Positions 14,740-23,111 of a stretch of DNA of 53,572 nt are shown one piece after another. Positions within the stretch are counted from its first letter, which is position 1. Every line of letters starts with the position of its first letter. A program made the translations under genes and the position numbers. The DNA lies in IMG/VR virus record IMGVR_UViG_3300032516_000036, positions 1 to 53,572 of that record; one strand, given 5' to 3'. The DNA comes from a virus. A model generated the notes under the pieces. That model did no database searches, was not told the DNA's origin, and saw only the letters and a program-made list of their open reading frames with translations.

Positions 14740-16326
14740 ATGGCCGCGACACTGTCATTTCAAATGTCTGATTTTATAGAGGGATTCTTTTATCTGAATA
14801 GCCAACCTTTTTCATTAGACGACTATCCGCATATGAGAATTATTTATAATATTGATCCTCCAGAAATTGTTCTTAGTACTTCACGTCAGGTTGCTAAGTC
14901 TACAACATTGGCTAATCTTGCCTTAGGCAAAATGGTCGTTATGCCACAAACACGCCCTGAATTTTCAGGGGGATTTAGAACCCTATATATTGCCCCCACC
15001 GTTGAACAAGTAAAGGTTTTTTCTCATGACCGAATTGCTCCAGTTATTGATCAGACACCTATTATCAAAAGGTATTTCATTAACTCCAGTCAAATACAAA
15101 ATGTTTTTCATAAGCGATTTATCAATAACTCCTCAATGTATTTCCGATATGCCGCTGCATCAGCAGATAAGGCGCGCGGGCTCTCAGTGGATATGCTCTT
15201 CGCTGATGAGATACAGGATATTCCAGATGACAACATTACCGTCATTCAGCAGTCCATGGCCCGTTCTCTCTATAAGCGGACTTTGTATGCAGGAACCCCT
15301 AAAAGAACCATCGGGACTTTGGCAAAGCGAATGGACGTATCAACAAAAAACGAATGGTTTGTATTCTGCGATCATTGTAATAGATGGAACTATTTAGATG
15401 AGGGAAATATACAGCACTGGGGATTGGCATGTCGTTATTGTCATAAGGCGATAGATGCACGTAATGGACAATGGGTTCGAACCAATCCGGGGTCACAACT
15501 TTCGGAAAAGAATGGTCAGTATATATTTGAGGGATTTAGAATTTCGGTTTTAATGTTTGCTCATTCGCCTTGGGTTGATTGGCAAAAAGATGTGTATATA
15601 CCATTCCTTCAAAAACCGCGCGGTATTTTTCTCAATGAATATCTTGGTCTGCCCTATGACGCGGGAGTACAACCAATTACTGAAGCCGATATTCGTGCAT
15701 GTTGCACAGGCGGCCCTATGCGTAAGGAACCCGATTCTTATACAATGTCTTATCCTTGTTTTATAGGTATGGATTGGGGGCCAATAAATTCTGAGGTATC
15801 AAAAACAGTGATGTCAGTTCTCCAACGTAAGGGTACGCAAACTGAAATTCTTTATATGAAACGTTATGATGGAAAACAATCCGATTATGCGTTTATACAT
15901 CGTGACATACCGAGACAGTTCGTTAAATGGCACGCGGTACTTATAGGAGCTGATGCGGGGTTTGGAGAGGCTGTGAATAGTGAAGTTAGAAGACGTATAG
16001 CCAATCCAACAAGACTTGTAGCTTTATTACACCAGGGCAATCAAAAACAAATGATGTCTTGGAACCAAAAAATTAATGCCTACACATTAAGTCGTAATAG
16101 ATCCATGACCTGGCTATTTCAGAAGATAAAAAACAAACAAATCATATTCCCTCAATGGGAAGATTTTGCACCTTTTGCCCGTGATATTCTTAATATAATG
16201 GTTGATTATGACGAGGAAAAAAGTAAGTATAAATATATTAATACTAATGCTGATGACTCCTTCCATTCTATTCTATATGGAGACTTAATTGGAGAATTAT
16301 ATACAAGAACATCAGCAGTTGAGTAG
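14740..16326 (+). CDS. terL: Terminase large subunit, GpA-like, 528 aa
   Basis: The ATPase motor that packages DNA and the nuclease that cuts it are both visible. Walker A lies at 46-55 (STSRQVAKST), Walker B at 152-157 (MLFADE), and the coupling motif GTPKR at 185-189. A zinc finger with Cys210, Cys213, Cys231 and Cys234 sits between the domains, as in the lambda GpA group. The RNase H-like nuclease has Asp345 (GMDWGP), Asp405 (GADAGFG) and Asp505/506 with His509 (ADDSFHS). I chose ATG 14740, one base after the previous stop; the frame extends to TTG 14719 with no ribosome site. The length is normal for the family. Confidence 0.95.
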   Translation: MAATLSFQMSDFIEGFFYLNSQPFSLDDYPHMRIIYNIDPPEIVLSTSRQVAKSTTLANLALGKMVVMPQTRPEFSGGFRTLYIAPTVEQVKVFSHDRIAPVIDQTPIIKRYFINSSQIQNVFHKRFINNSSMYFRYAAASADKARGLSVDMLFADEIQDIPDDNITVIQQSMARSLYKRTLYAGTPKRTIGTLAKRMDVSTKNEWFVFCDHCNRWNYLDEGNIQHWGLACRYCHKAIDARNGQWVRTNPGSQLSEKNGQYIFEGFRISVLMFAHSPWVDWQKDVYIPFLQKPRGIFLNEYLGLPYDAGVQPITEADIRACCTGGPMRKEPDSYTMSYPCFIGMDWGPINSEVSKTVMSVLQRKGTQTEILYMKRYDGKQSDYAFIHRDIPRQFVKWHAVLIGADAGFGEAVNSEVRRRIANPTRLVALLHQGNQKQMMSWNQKINAYTLSRNRSMTWLFQKIKNKQIIFPQWEDFAPFARDILNIMVDYDEEKSKYKYINTNADDSFHSILYGDLIGELYTRTSAVE

Positions 16327-16328
16327 TA

Positions 16329-16357
16329 TTGACTATATATCTAAATTTATATATAAT
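16329..16357 (+). promoter_or_regulatory. Sigma-70-type promoter for the head module
   Basis: TTGACT (16329-16334), a 17-base spacer and TATAAT (16352-16357) begin 3 bases after the terminase stop. The predicted start near 16364 leaves a short leader carrying CGGAG before ATG 16378. Confidence 0.85.
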
Positions 16358-16377
16358 ATATAAAACGGAGTATAACC

Positions 16378-17409
16378 ATGTTCACCACATCAGAACTTGA
16401 TAATTATGTAAATGAAGCAGCCCATGGATATCTCAAAGAGTCAAAGCCACTCAATGAGACGATTACAAAGATAGCATCTGAACACGGCCTTAATCGAGAC
16501 CAGATTGCACGTGTAGTTGAGGGCGCCAATACGGAAGTGTATGTCCAAATGATGAACCAGACCCAAGATAAGTATATACAATTTGATAATGCTTCAGCCG
16601 AAAAAGTTGCAGGGGTAGTTTTTGGTACTGAAAAATCTGCGGAGTATTCAATCGAAGATTATGAGGAAGAACCTCCTATAGAAATTGCCGATTCAAACTT
16701 TGAAAAGTTGGCTTCTATAGAGGAAATTCACCCCGATGAAACTGAAACAGTTAAACAAGCATATAGGCTGGCTGCACTTGATGAGCGTTTAACAAATTCA
16801 TTATATGAAATAGATGTTCGATTTCAAGGACATGCTGATGGTTTATATGGAGTAGTGAAGCAAGCATATTTAGGTGGTACCTCCTTTGGAGATTTACAAC
16901 GTGCAATGAATCTAACCTTTGATTCTCCCGTAGTAAAAAAAGTCATGGACGAATGCCAAGAGAAATTAGCAACTGAAATTTACCCAATACAATTAAACAC
17001 TTCGCAAGAATATGTGGGATCCGTTAATATGAGTAATCCTATGATTAAACAAGCTGAACTTATTGTTAAAGATACACAAGAATTTATTACCCTGCGTGAA
17101 AAATTAGCTGAAGCGCACAAGGAAATGGAAAAATTAGCTGCAGGAATGCCTCAGGTTAAAGCGTATTTTAAAACTGTAGGTAAAGCATTGGGAGGCCAAA
17201 ATGTACATGTGTTTACAAACCCTAAAGCGGCAGCAAGTGCTACAGCAGTGGCAGCATCATCAAAAGCAATGTCTGGGGTTAAAAAGACTTTACTTGCTGG
17301 TGGCGCTGGTGTAATCGGTGGTATGGGATTTCAAGCGCATATGCAAAATGTTCGAAGACAACAAACAGCATTGCCAATGCCTCCGGGGGCAGGAAGGTTT
17401 AGAACTTAA
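16378..17409 (+). CDS. Putative virion protein with repeated EKxA motifs, 343 aa
   Basis: This is the first gene behind a strong promoter. It is acidic and helical in the first two thirds, with a hydrophobic Gly/Ala segment near the C-terminus (KTLLAGGAGVIGGMGF). Five Glu-Lys-x-Ala motifs occur: AEKVAG at 74-79, FEKLAS at 108-113, QEKLAT, REKLAE and MEKLAAG. Similar motifs recur in the following proteins, and I propose them as maturation-protease sites. It may be a scaffold, an inner-head protein or a minor head protein. No family recognised. Confidence 0.7.
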   Translation: MFTTSELDNYVNEAAHGYLKESKPLNETITKIASEHGLNRDQIARVVEGANTEVYVQMMNQTQDKYIQFDNASAEKVAGVVFGTEKSAEYSIEDYEEEPPIEIADSNFEKLASIEEIHPDETETVKQAYRLAALDERLTNSLYEIDVRFQGHADGLYGVVKQAYLGGTSFGDLQRAMNLTFDSPVVKKVMDECQEKLATEIYPIQLNTSQEYVGSVNMSNPMIKQAELIVKDTQEFITLREKLAEAHKEMEKLAAGMPQVKAYFKTVGKALGGQNVHVFTNPKAAASATAVAASSKAMSGVKKTLLAGGAGVIGGMGFQAHMQNVRRQQTALPMPPGAGRFRT

Positions 17410-17410
17410 T

Positions 17411-18019
17411 ATGGTTAAGGTAGCTGAATTTATTGCACAACACAGGCAAGGCAAGATTTCAAATGCAACGATTATAAAGATGGCGGCATTTAAAGCGGAG
17501 CTAGAAAAAACGGCCGCAGGTGAGAAATTGGTAGGCGCTATACGTACTGCGTTTAGGGACCAAGTTCCCACTATAATTGCTGGAAGTTTGGGGACTGCTG
17601 CAGGCATGTCCTTGGGCGGATTAATTTTTGAGGGTATTCGACAATTAGAAAAACACTGGACTGCTTATAAACTGGATTCTATAAAGGCACCAAGATTTGA
17701 AGCCATGCTAGACATTCATCCGGAACTAAAGGAAAATAAAGAAACTGAAGAACGCGCAGCCTTATATTTTGATTCGCTTTGGCATTTCTCTCCGACCATG
17801 GCGCAGGATCCTTTAGCGGCAGGAACATATATAAAACAAGCATTAAATATGCATCATGTATCCCAAGGACCCTTACCTGAAATGGTGCAGCGCGTAACCG
17901 ATATACAAAAGAATATAAAACAAAGTCTTCCAGAACAAGAATATGCTACGCCTTTAGGTGCGGTGTTCTTACCGTTTAAACCACAAGCAAATAAAGCATA
18001 CAAGCAGTCGGACAAATAG
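17411..18019 (+). CDS. Putative virion protein with hydrophobic segment, 202 aa
   Basis: The start at ATG 17411 directly follows the previous stop; an overlapping upstream start is less likely. The N-terminus, MVKVAEFIAQHRQGKISNAT followed by LEKTAAGEKL, carries the recurring Glu-Lys-x-Ala motif near residue 32. Residues 52-72 (VPTIIAGSLGTAAGMSLGGL) are hydrophobic and Gly-rich. The rest is helical, with a polar C-terminal tail. No recognised family. Its place between the terminase and the protease suggests a capsid-internal or portal-vertex role. Confidence 0.65.
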   Translation: MVKVAEFIAQHRQGKISNATIIKMAAFKAELEKTAAGEKLVGAIRTAFRDQVPTIIAGSLGTAAGMSLGGLIFEGIRQLEKHWTAYKLDSIKAPRFEAMLDIHPELKENKETEERAALYFDSLWHFSPTMAQDPLAAGTYIKQALNMHHVSQGPLPEMVQRVTDIQKNIKQSLPEQEYATPLGAVFLPFKPQANKAYKQSDK

Positions 18020-18020
18020 T

Positions 18021-19781
18021 ATGATAAAATTCACACATTTTTCTTCTATAGATAATCATGGTAAACCTCTTATGAGAATTCTTAACGAAGAGGCGTTGGA
18101 AAAAACTGCCGGATATAAAAAAGATGTTGAGGATTTCATTGGCACGCTTGAAAAGAAAGCGGATCATTCATATATACTGGTAAACGCCATGACATCCGGG
18201 GATTACTACGGTCCAAATCTTAATGGGGATTATTTCCCAGATGATCAGCTTGTGCGTTTCCATAAAACATTTGAGAAACATGCGTATGCCTATCGCCACC
18301 ATCGAAATAAAAATCCTGAAGAAAGCACTGGGAAAGTTATTTATGCTTCTCATAACCCAGACATGCATCGTGTGGAATTGGTAGTGGAACTGGATAATAA
18401 AAAAGCTGAAGATATTATAGAGAGAATGAAACTGGGAGAATACCCAGCCGTATCTATGGGTACACGCACACCTTCAGATAAGTGTTCGATATGCAGTAAC
18501 CGGGCAAAAAATACAGGAGAATATTGTGACCATCTTCGTTATGAAATGAGGCGCATTCTTCCTGATGGCCGAAGAGTAATGGCAATGAATGATGATCGTT
18601 TAACATTCTTTGATATTTCATTTGTACGTATACCCGCAGATCGAACTGCAGGAGTAATTGCAAAAGTTGCATCAGTAACAGATGAGGCAGTAATTCCATC
18701 TGCAGTATTAGGAGATAAATGGTTGAAAGAAAGTGGTTTGAAAGAATCTGCATTAACAAAAGAAGTGCCTGGAACGATTGAAGGTTTTTCGGCAGACCCA
18801 CAAAATTTAATTTATGATTCCCAAAAGAAAATACCGATGGCTGTTATTGATAAGATCGCTGAAGAGCATTCTTTAAAAGATATTCTCTCTACATTTTTAG
18901 GGCTACGAATAATGCCCAAACAAGAGGAGTTCCAAAGGTTAGTTCTCATTAACATGAATAGACAACCCCTCGCAGATCAAGTTATTGATAAGGGTGCTAT
19001 TCTTATGGACATGGATGAACAACCTCGGATTCCTATAGATGTTTCAATAGACGGATTCAATCATGAGATTGCAGCAAAAGTATTACAATATCTTCCCGAA
19101 ATATCTCTTACTAAACCATTAATTATTCGTCGAGTATTAATAAAACGGGCAGACATAGAAAGTGAGCCTCAAGGACTAGTGGCAAAAATGACACAGCTAC
19201 TTCCTACTGTAGGCACACCAAAAGGACCGAGACCATCTTTATATGCACCAGGTAAAAACCCATTATTTCCTTTAGTAGGCTTAGGAGGTTTGTATGCGGG
19301 CTTTGCAAAACTCATGACATCCACAGGCAGCGATCTATCACATTTCCACGCATGGGATGCTATGTTAATGAAAAATCCATATCTTATTCCTATATTTATT
19401 GGCGCTATAGCATTGGGTACGGAAGGGTTACAACAAATTAATCGCGAGAAACATGCGGCAGCGATACCCACACCACAGCAAATGAAAAAAGTTCCGGCAA
19501 TTGCACAACGCATTTTAGTAGGTGTTCCTGCATCATATTTATATGCCGGATATCAAGAAAATAAATTACAACAAGGAAAACCAATATCTAAATTTCAAGA
19601 CATGGTTCGTAAACATCCTTTTATGACCGGTATGGCCGGTATTGGTGCACATGCGTATCTCTGGCCAAAAGTAAAACAAGATCTAGCAAAATTGGGCTCT
19701 CTAGACCGAGTGGTCTATGGACTGGGCCCGGAAAAGTTCGAAGAACTATATAATGATGTCATAGGTGTAACAAACCCTTGA
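18021..19781 (+). CDS. Capsid maturation (prohead) protease with zinc-finger insert and long C-terminal domain, 586 aa
   Basis: Residues 48-205 follow the herpesvirus-assemblin/HK97 prohead protease layout. A conserved NAMTSGDYYGPNLNGDYFP is followed by the probable catalytic His93/94 (YRHHRNKNPEESTGKV), then VELVVELDN and the probable nucleophile Ser145 in YPAVSMGTR, and FFDISFVRIPADRTAG. A CSIC...CDH zinc finger (Cys155, Cys158, Cys169, His171) is inserted after the Ser strand. EKTAG at 27-31 and EKKAD at 44-48 lie just before the protease domain and could be self-cleavage sites. The C-terminal 240 residues hold hydrophobic segments. The length is more than twice that of a simple prohead protease. 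I chose ATG 18021, one base after the previous stop. Confidence 0.8.
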   Translation: MIKFTHFSSIDNHGKPLMRILNEEALEKTAGYKKDVEDFIGTLEKKADHSYILVNAMTSGDYYGPNLNGDYFPDDQLVRFHKTFEKHAYAYRHHRNKNPEESTGKVIYASHNPDMHRVELVVELDNKKAEDIIERMKLGEYPAVSMGTRTPSDKCSICSNRAKNTGEYCDHLRYEMRRILPDGRRVMAMNDDRLTFFDISFVRIPADRTAGVIAKVASVTDEAVIPSAVLGDKWLKESGLKESALTKEVPGTIEGFSADPQNLIYDSQKKIPMAVIDKIAEEHSLKDILSTFLGLRIMPKQEEFQRLVLINMNRQPLADQVIDKGAILMDMDEQPRIPIDVSIDGFNHEIAAKVLQYLPEISLTKPLIIRRVLIKRADIESEPQGLVAKMTQLLPTVGTPKGPRPSLYAPGKNPLFPLVGLGGLYAGFAKLMTSTGSDLSHFHAWDAMLMKNPYLIPIFIGAIALGTEGLQQINREKHAAAIPTPQQMKKVPAIAQRILVGVPASYLYAGYQENKLQQGKPISKFQDMVRKHPFMTGMAGIGAHAYLWPKVKQDLAKLGSLDRVVYGLGPEKFEELYNDVIGVTNP

Positions 19782-19806
19782 CATTCATCTATTTTTTAAC
19801 TATATT
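19778..19806 (+). promoter_or_regulatory. Sigma-70-type promoter
   Basis: TTGACA (19778-19783, perfect) overlaps the protease stop codon. A 17-base spacer and TATATT (19801-19806) follow, within TATATTATA. It would drive the small virion genes and the major capsid gene. Confidence 0.8.
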
Positions 19807-19841
19807 ATACATATCAACTTAATTAAGGAGAATATTTTTAT

Positions 19842-20336
19842 ATGGGAAACACATTACAAGACATAATTGCCGAATTAGAAAAAGTTGCAACTTCACCAGT
19901 TGAAACTCCGGCTTCCGAACAACCTACAGAAGTTCCTGTTGAAAACCAAGTCAACGAAAATGACGAACTTCGCAAGTTAGCAGAAGAGTACGATGCGGCG
20001 GGACGTATTATGGCCCGTGCTTTCGCAAGTGAACTGGAGAAAATTGCGGTTGGAGCAACAGGCGTTACTCCGAATACAGCAGCTGAAGGAGATAATCCAG
20101 CAGTTCAGGTTAGCAACTCAGATGTAAACTTAGCGAATGTTCAGCAGGTTGTAGGTGTTCTTAAAGCCACAACAATGGGCGCAGAAGCAAAGAATACGTC
20201 ACAGGGACAATTACAGGTTGACAGCATGAATACAGTTGCAACAACGCCGATGGAGAATCCTCCAGTAGCGGCAGATATAAAACAGGCGTCAGCAGATGTT
20301 GTGGAACGTCTTTGGCAGCACTACTTTGGAAACTAA
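19842..20336 (+). CDS. Putative small virion or scaffold-like protein, 164 aa
   Basis: It is acidic and low-complexity in the middle (SPVETPASEQPTEVPVENQV). ELEKVATS (11-18), LRKLAEE and ELEKIAVG carry the repeated motif, dividing it into short pieces. The second half is rich in Asn, Gln, Val and Thr. A long AAGGAG site lies 11 bases before the ATG. Composition and position before the capsid gene suit a scaffold or an internal head peptide processed by the protease. Confidence 0.7.
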   Translation: MGNTLQDIIAELEKVATSPVETPASEQPTEVPVENQVNENDELRKLAEEYDAAGRIMARAFASELEKIAVGATGVTPNTAAEGDNPAVQVSNSDVNLANVQQVVGVLKATTMGAEAKNTSQGQLQVDSMNTVATTPMENPPVAADIKQASADVVERLWQHYFGN

Positions 20337-20351
20337 GGGAGGATACCACTA

Positions 20352-20798
20352 ATGGCACGCCTACTCGAAGTTTACAACGATATGCTTAAAGAAGCGGAAT
20401 TTGCAGAGGTAGCTGAACAAGTTCAGACTATGTTTGCCAAGTATGCAGAAACTGCAGAGACACTTCTTAAAGAAGAATATGGTACAGATTTTAATGTCAA
20501 TGACGTTGAAAGTCTTACACGCGGTTTAATGGAACGCGATAGTCAAATACTCGAAGACTCACAGAAAGTTGCTGAGTACGAAGAGATTGGAAAAGCGCTT
20601 GCATATAAAGTTGCAGACGAAATAAAAACAGCTGCGATTGCTGGAAACGTTACAAAGGGTGCTGATGCGGTACGTAAAACCTTGCGAACAACCGCCTCCA
20701 TTATGAAGCATTTCCCCGCACAATCAGCAGTGTTAGCTGGTGGCGGACTCGCGGCAGGAGCAGCGGCTGGACGTATGTTTTCTGGAGGAGATAACTAA
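20352..20798 (+). CDS. Putative virion protein, 148 aa
   Basis: It is acidic and helical over residues 1-95 (MFAKYAETAETLLKEEYGTD), with a Gly/Ala-rich tail (VLAGGGLAAGAAAGRMF). The segment LLKEEYGTDFNVNDVESLTR resembles MLKQEYGLNYTPENIEKLAM of the next protein, so the two are related by duplication. GGAGG lies about 9 bases before ATG 20352. The role is unknown; head-internal is likely from context. Confidence 0.7.
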   Translation: MARLLEVYNDMLKEAEFAEVAEQVQTMFAKYAETAETLLKEEYGTDFNVNDVESLTRGLMERDSQILEDSQKVAEYEEIGKALAYKVADEIKTAAIAGNVTKGADAVRKTLRTTASIMKHFPAQSAVLAGGGLAAGAAAGRMFSGGDN

Positions 20799-20799
20799 A

Positions 20800-21060
20800 A
20801 TGGCAGATGCAACTCGGGGAGTGCTACAAGAATATGTTAAAGCGGCGGAAACAATGCTGAAACAGGAGTATGGTTTAAACTATACACCCGAGAACATCGA
20901 GAAGCTTGCTATGGTTCTTATCGAACGTGATAAGGAAACAGCCATGGAAAAAGAAGCGGACAATGTCATCTATAGATCTTTTGCAGGTGAGCTTATAAAT
21001 TTGGGTATTAATCCTATACCAATTTTAAAGGATATGGCCCAAACAGATGAGCAGCACTAG
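20800..21060 (+). CDS. Putative virion protein, 86 aa, related to the preceding gene
   Basis: I chose ATG 20800, which has GGAGGAG upstream, over a longer overlapping start. The N-terminal half repeats the layout of the previous protein (YVKAAETMLKQEYGLNYTPE), followed by IEKLAMV and MEKEADN motifs. It is short, acidic and helical. The pair probably arose by duplication. No family known. Confidence 0.65.
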   Translation: MADATRGVLQEYVKAAETMLKQEYGLNYTPENIEKLAMVLIERDKETAMEKEADNVIYRSFAGELINLGINPIPILKDMAQTDEQH

Positions 21061-21080
21061 GCATCTGTGGAGAATTATTT

Positions 21081-21281
21081 ATGAAACTCGATGATATTCT
21101 GAATGAACCCCTAAAGTCAGCCCCATTGATGGTGCTGGTTAAGGATGAAAAGACTGTCGACGAAGAAGTAGAGAAACTAGCAGAGTACCTGGAAGCTTTT
21201 GCCGAAGAGGATACTTTGCTGGATGATCTTGCGAAAGCTGCGGTAATCGCAGATATGCTGGAGAAACGTTATGGACACTAA
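21081..21281 (+). CDS. Small acidic protein, 66 aa
   Basis: A GGAG site lies about 8 bases upstream. The protein is acidic and helical with a VEKLAEYLEAF motif, and ends LAKAAVIADMLEKRYGH. Its last 11 bases overlap the next gene. Context suggests a scaffold-like or internal head component. Confidence 0.65.
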   Translation: MKLDDILNEPLKSAPLMVLVKDEKTVDEEVEKLAEYLEAFAEEDTLLDDLAKAAVIADMLEKRYGH

Positions 21282-21603
21282 AAAAGAAATGTTAAAACAA
21301 GCTGCGGTTGTCCTACGAAATCAACAAGTTGAGCTTCATGGGTTAAGAGAAAAATTGGCTCGGGAAGAAATAGCAGAACGAGTTGTTCAAAGACTTGTAG
21401 ATAACGATGTTCTTCTGGCAGATGAAGTACTAAAAAAACTCAGCGAGCTGAGGGACCAGCCTTTAGAAGATTTAGAGGTTATGGAAAAAGCAGCAGAATT
21501 ATATCAGGGAAATTTCTTTTCTGGGTTTGGAAAGTTAAGCGAATTAACTGATAGTCAAGGTTATGATAGTTTAACCTCATATTTACTAAGTGAAGGAGAA
21601 TAA
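21271..21603 (+). CDS. Small helical virion-type protein, 110 aa
   Basis: The start overlaps the previous gene, with GGAG 7 bases upstream. It is helical and charged: MLKQAAVVLRNQQVELHGLR, LREKLAREEIAERVVQRL and VMEKAAELYQGNFF. These contain two more Glu-Lys-x-Ala elements. The C-terminus is polar. It sits directly before the probable decoration protein. Confidence 0.65.
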   Translation: MDTKKEMLKQAAVVLRNQQVELHGLREKLAREEIAERVVQRLVDNDVLLADEVLKKLSELRDQPLEDLEVMEKAAELYQGNFFSGFGKLSELTDSQGYDSLTSYLLSEGE

Positions 21604-21607
21604 CTTA

Positions 21608-22036
21608 ATGTTTACAGTGTTAACCGACCTGAGCTTAATTACGAGACGCGAATTGTCGATCGACGCAACCGGTACGATTCTTACATCAGGCCTACAAGGG
21701 TACTGGGTATCAATTGGTTCCAATGGTGCAGTCGCTCCTCCGTCCGCCACGAAATTAGCTTGGCCAATATTCAACGAGTCAAAGAGAGACCAAACAGTTG
21801 GTCAATGGGCACCCGATGTTGTAAAGACATCCAAGGTTACCATTCTCGCTGGAAAATATTTTGCACGTACGACAGTGTTTGGTGGAAGTCCAACAGTCAA
21901 TGCATCGCTGGACGTCAACGCCATCGGCCAGTTGGTCGCTGGATCCACAGCACCTGTCGCTTATTGCACAGTTGCCCCAAGAAATATAGATTATCTTGGA
22001 ACAACAGTTAGTGCTATGGATATCTACGTATTCTAA
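21608..22036 (+). CDS. Probable capsid decoration or head-fibre base protein, 142 aa
   Basis: It is a beta-rich protein directly before the major capsid gene. It is rich in Gly, Ser, Thr and Val, with a typical surface-protein pattern (SGLQGYWVSIGSNGAVAPPS, then AGKYFARTTVFGG) and a Trp-Ala-Pro segment (TVGQWAPDVV). There are no protease motifs. I chose ATG 21608, which has AAGGAG 8 bases upstream. Genes in this position and of this size often encode trimeric capsid cement proteins such as the lambda gpD type, but I see no direct signature. Confidence 0.6.
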   Translation: MFTVLTDLSLITRRELSIDATGTILTSGLQGYWVSIGSNGAVAPPSATKLAWPIFNESKRDQTVGQWAPDVVKTSKVTILAGKYFARTTVFGGSPTVNASLDVNAIGQLVAGSTAPVAYCTVAPRNIDYLGTTVSAMDIYVF

Positions 22037-22048
22037 GGAGAGCTAATA

Positions 22049-22960
22049 ATGGAAAATCTAAATCCACGAACAGTGAACGAGCTCTTCGTCCAGAAACTGG
22101 ATACCGAGCATGAAAAAGTAGCGGCCGAAACGGCAGCATTTATACGTACGAAGCTTCGTGAAGTTTCGTTTGCACGTAAAATAATTAACCCGCAATATGT
22201 AACGAAAGCCGATTTACAGAGAAGTGTCAACCATGACCAGCTCGTAAAAGTTATCGACATTGAACCAGATTCGTCAGCAATGATGATCAATCTTCGCGGT
22301 AACCCGGATGTACGATACGTTGAGGGGAAACGCGCTGAAATGCAATTCTTCAATATTTCGTCTGAGGAATTCCAAAAGACCGAAGAAGAGCTTTTAGCAT
22401 ATGAAATGCCAGTTACAGAAGTCATCGAACGTAATTCGATTAAAGATATTCAGAAAATCGAAGACACTGCGTTTATGACAGGCGTCAACGCGGCAATTAC
22501 AGTATCTGGAAAGTCCACGACATACGCCGTGACCACATCCGGAACGATCGAAATAGCAGCGTTTGTGAGACTCTTTAATACATTAGAGGGTTCAAGCACA
22601 GGCGTCAATCCGTTAAAGACAGACATGGTTCTTATGAATCTGGCCGACTTTAATAAATTCTTAGCATTACCTGCAACCACAATTGGTTCGGGCGTTGCCG
22701 GAGAACAATATGTAAATGGCTATAAATACGATACACTTTTAGGCAAGAAACTCATTGTCACGAATAAAGGCGATCTGGTTCCTGAAAAGACAATTTATGC
22801 ATTCACGTCTCAGGAGTTCTTAGGTAAGTTCTTCATTCTCAATGATACGAAGTTCTGGGTCGAGAAGAAACGTAATCTAATCAAATGGTCTGCTTATGAA
22901 ACCATCTCTCAGGGTATCTTAAACAACCTAGCGTGTGCAAAACTCACACTCACGCCGTAA
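22049..22960 (+). CDS. Major capsid protein, HK97-fold type, 303 aa
   Basis: Size, position and elements fit an HK97-fold capsid protein. A charged N-terminal arm is followed by FARKIINPQYVTKADLQRSV, a central E-loop-like segment (MMINLRGNPDVRYVEGKRAE), a long spine-helix region (IKDIQKIEDTAFMTGVNAAI), and a P-domain ending with TIYAFTSQEFLGKFFILNDT. Residues 20-26 (EHEKVAA) carry the Glu-Lys-x-Ala motif, so the first 25 residues may be removed at maturation. AAGGAGAG lies 8 to 10 bases upstream. A strong terminator follows. I assign the fold from gene order and layout, not from a match to a specific family. Confidence 0.8.
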   Translation: MENLNPRTVNELFVQKLDTEHEKVAAETAAFIRTKLREVSFARKIINPQYVTKADLQRSVNHDQLVKVIDIEPDSSAMMINLRGNPDVRYVEGKRAEMQFFNISSEEFQKTEEELLAYEMPVTEVIERNSIKDIQKIEDTAFMTGVNAAITVSGKSTTYAVTTSGTIEIAAFVRLFNTLEGSSTGVNPLKTDMVLMNLADFNKFLALPATTIGSGVAGEQYVNGYKYDTLLGKKLIVTNKGDLVPEKTIYAFTSQEFLGKFFILNDTKFWVEKKRNLIKWSAYETISQGILNNLACAKLTLTP

Positions 22961-22983
22961 TCGGTAAGACTCACCTCTTTATC

Positions 22984-23020
22984 GAATAGAAGGCGGCCAG
23001 CAATGGTCGCCTTTTCTATT
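22984..23020 (+). terminator. Rho-independent terminator after the capsid gene
   Basis: Stem AAGGCGgCC (22990-22998), loop AGCAAT and GGtCGCCTT (23005-23013) are followed by TTTTCTATTT. One G-U pair interrupts a 9-bp stem. It lies 30 bases after the stop and right before the next promoter, so it isolates the capsid transcript. Confidence 0.85.
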
Positions 23021-23028
23021 TACGGGGC

Positions 23029-23057
23029 TTGACTTTATATACATATTTACATATAAT
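23029..23057 (+). promoter_or_regulatory. Sigma-70-type promoter
   Basis: TTGACT (23029-23034), a 17-base spacer and TATAAT (23052-23057) lie directly after the capsid terminator. The predicted start near 23064 leaves about 48 bases of leader before ATG 23112, with AAGGAG in it. Confidence 0.85.
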
Positions 23058-23111
23058 ATAGAGAACTGATATATCAGTTTTTATGCATAAAACTAAAGGA
23101 GATTATAATCT

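Noticed and set aside
18021-19781. Portal protein
   Set aside because: The length would fit, but the His, Ser and FFDISFVR pattern is that of a maturation protease. The hydrophobic C-terminus is not portal-like.
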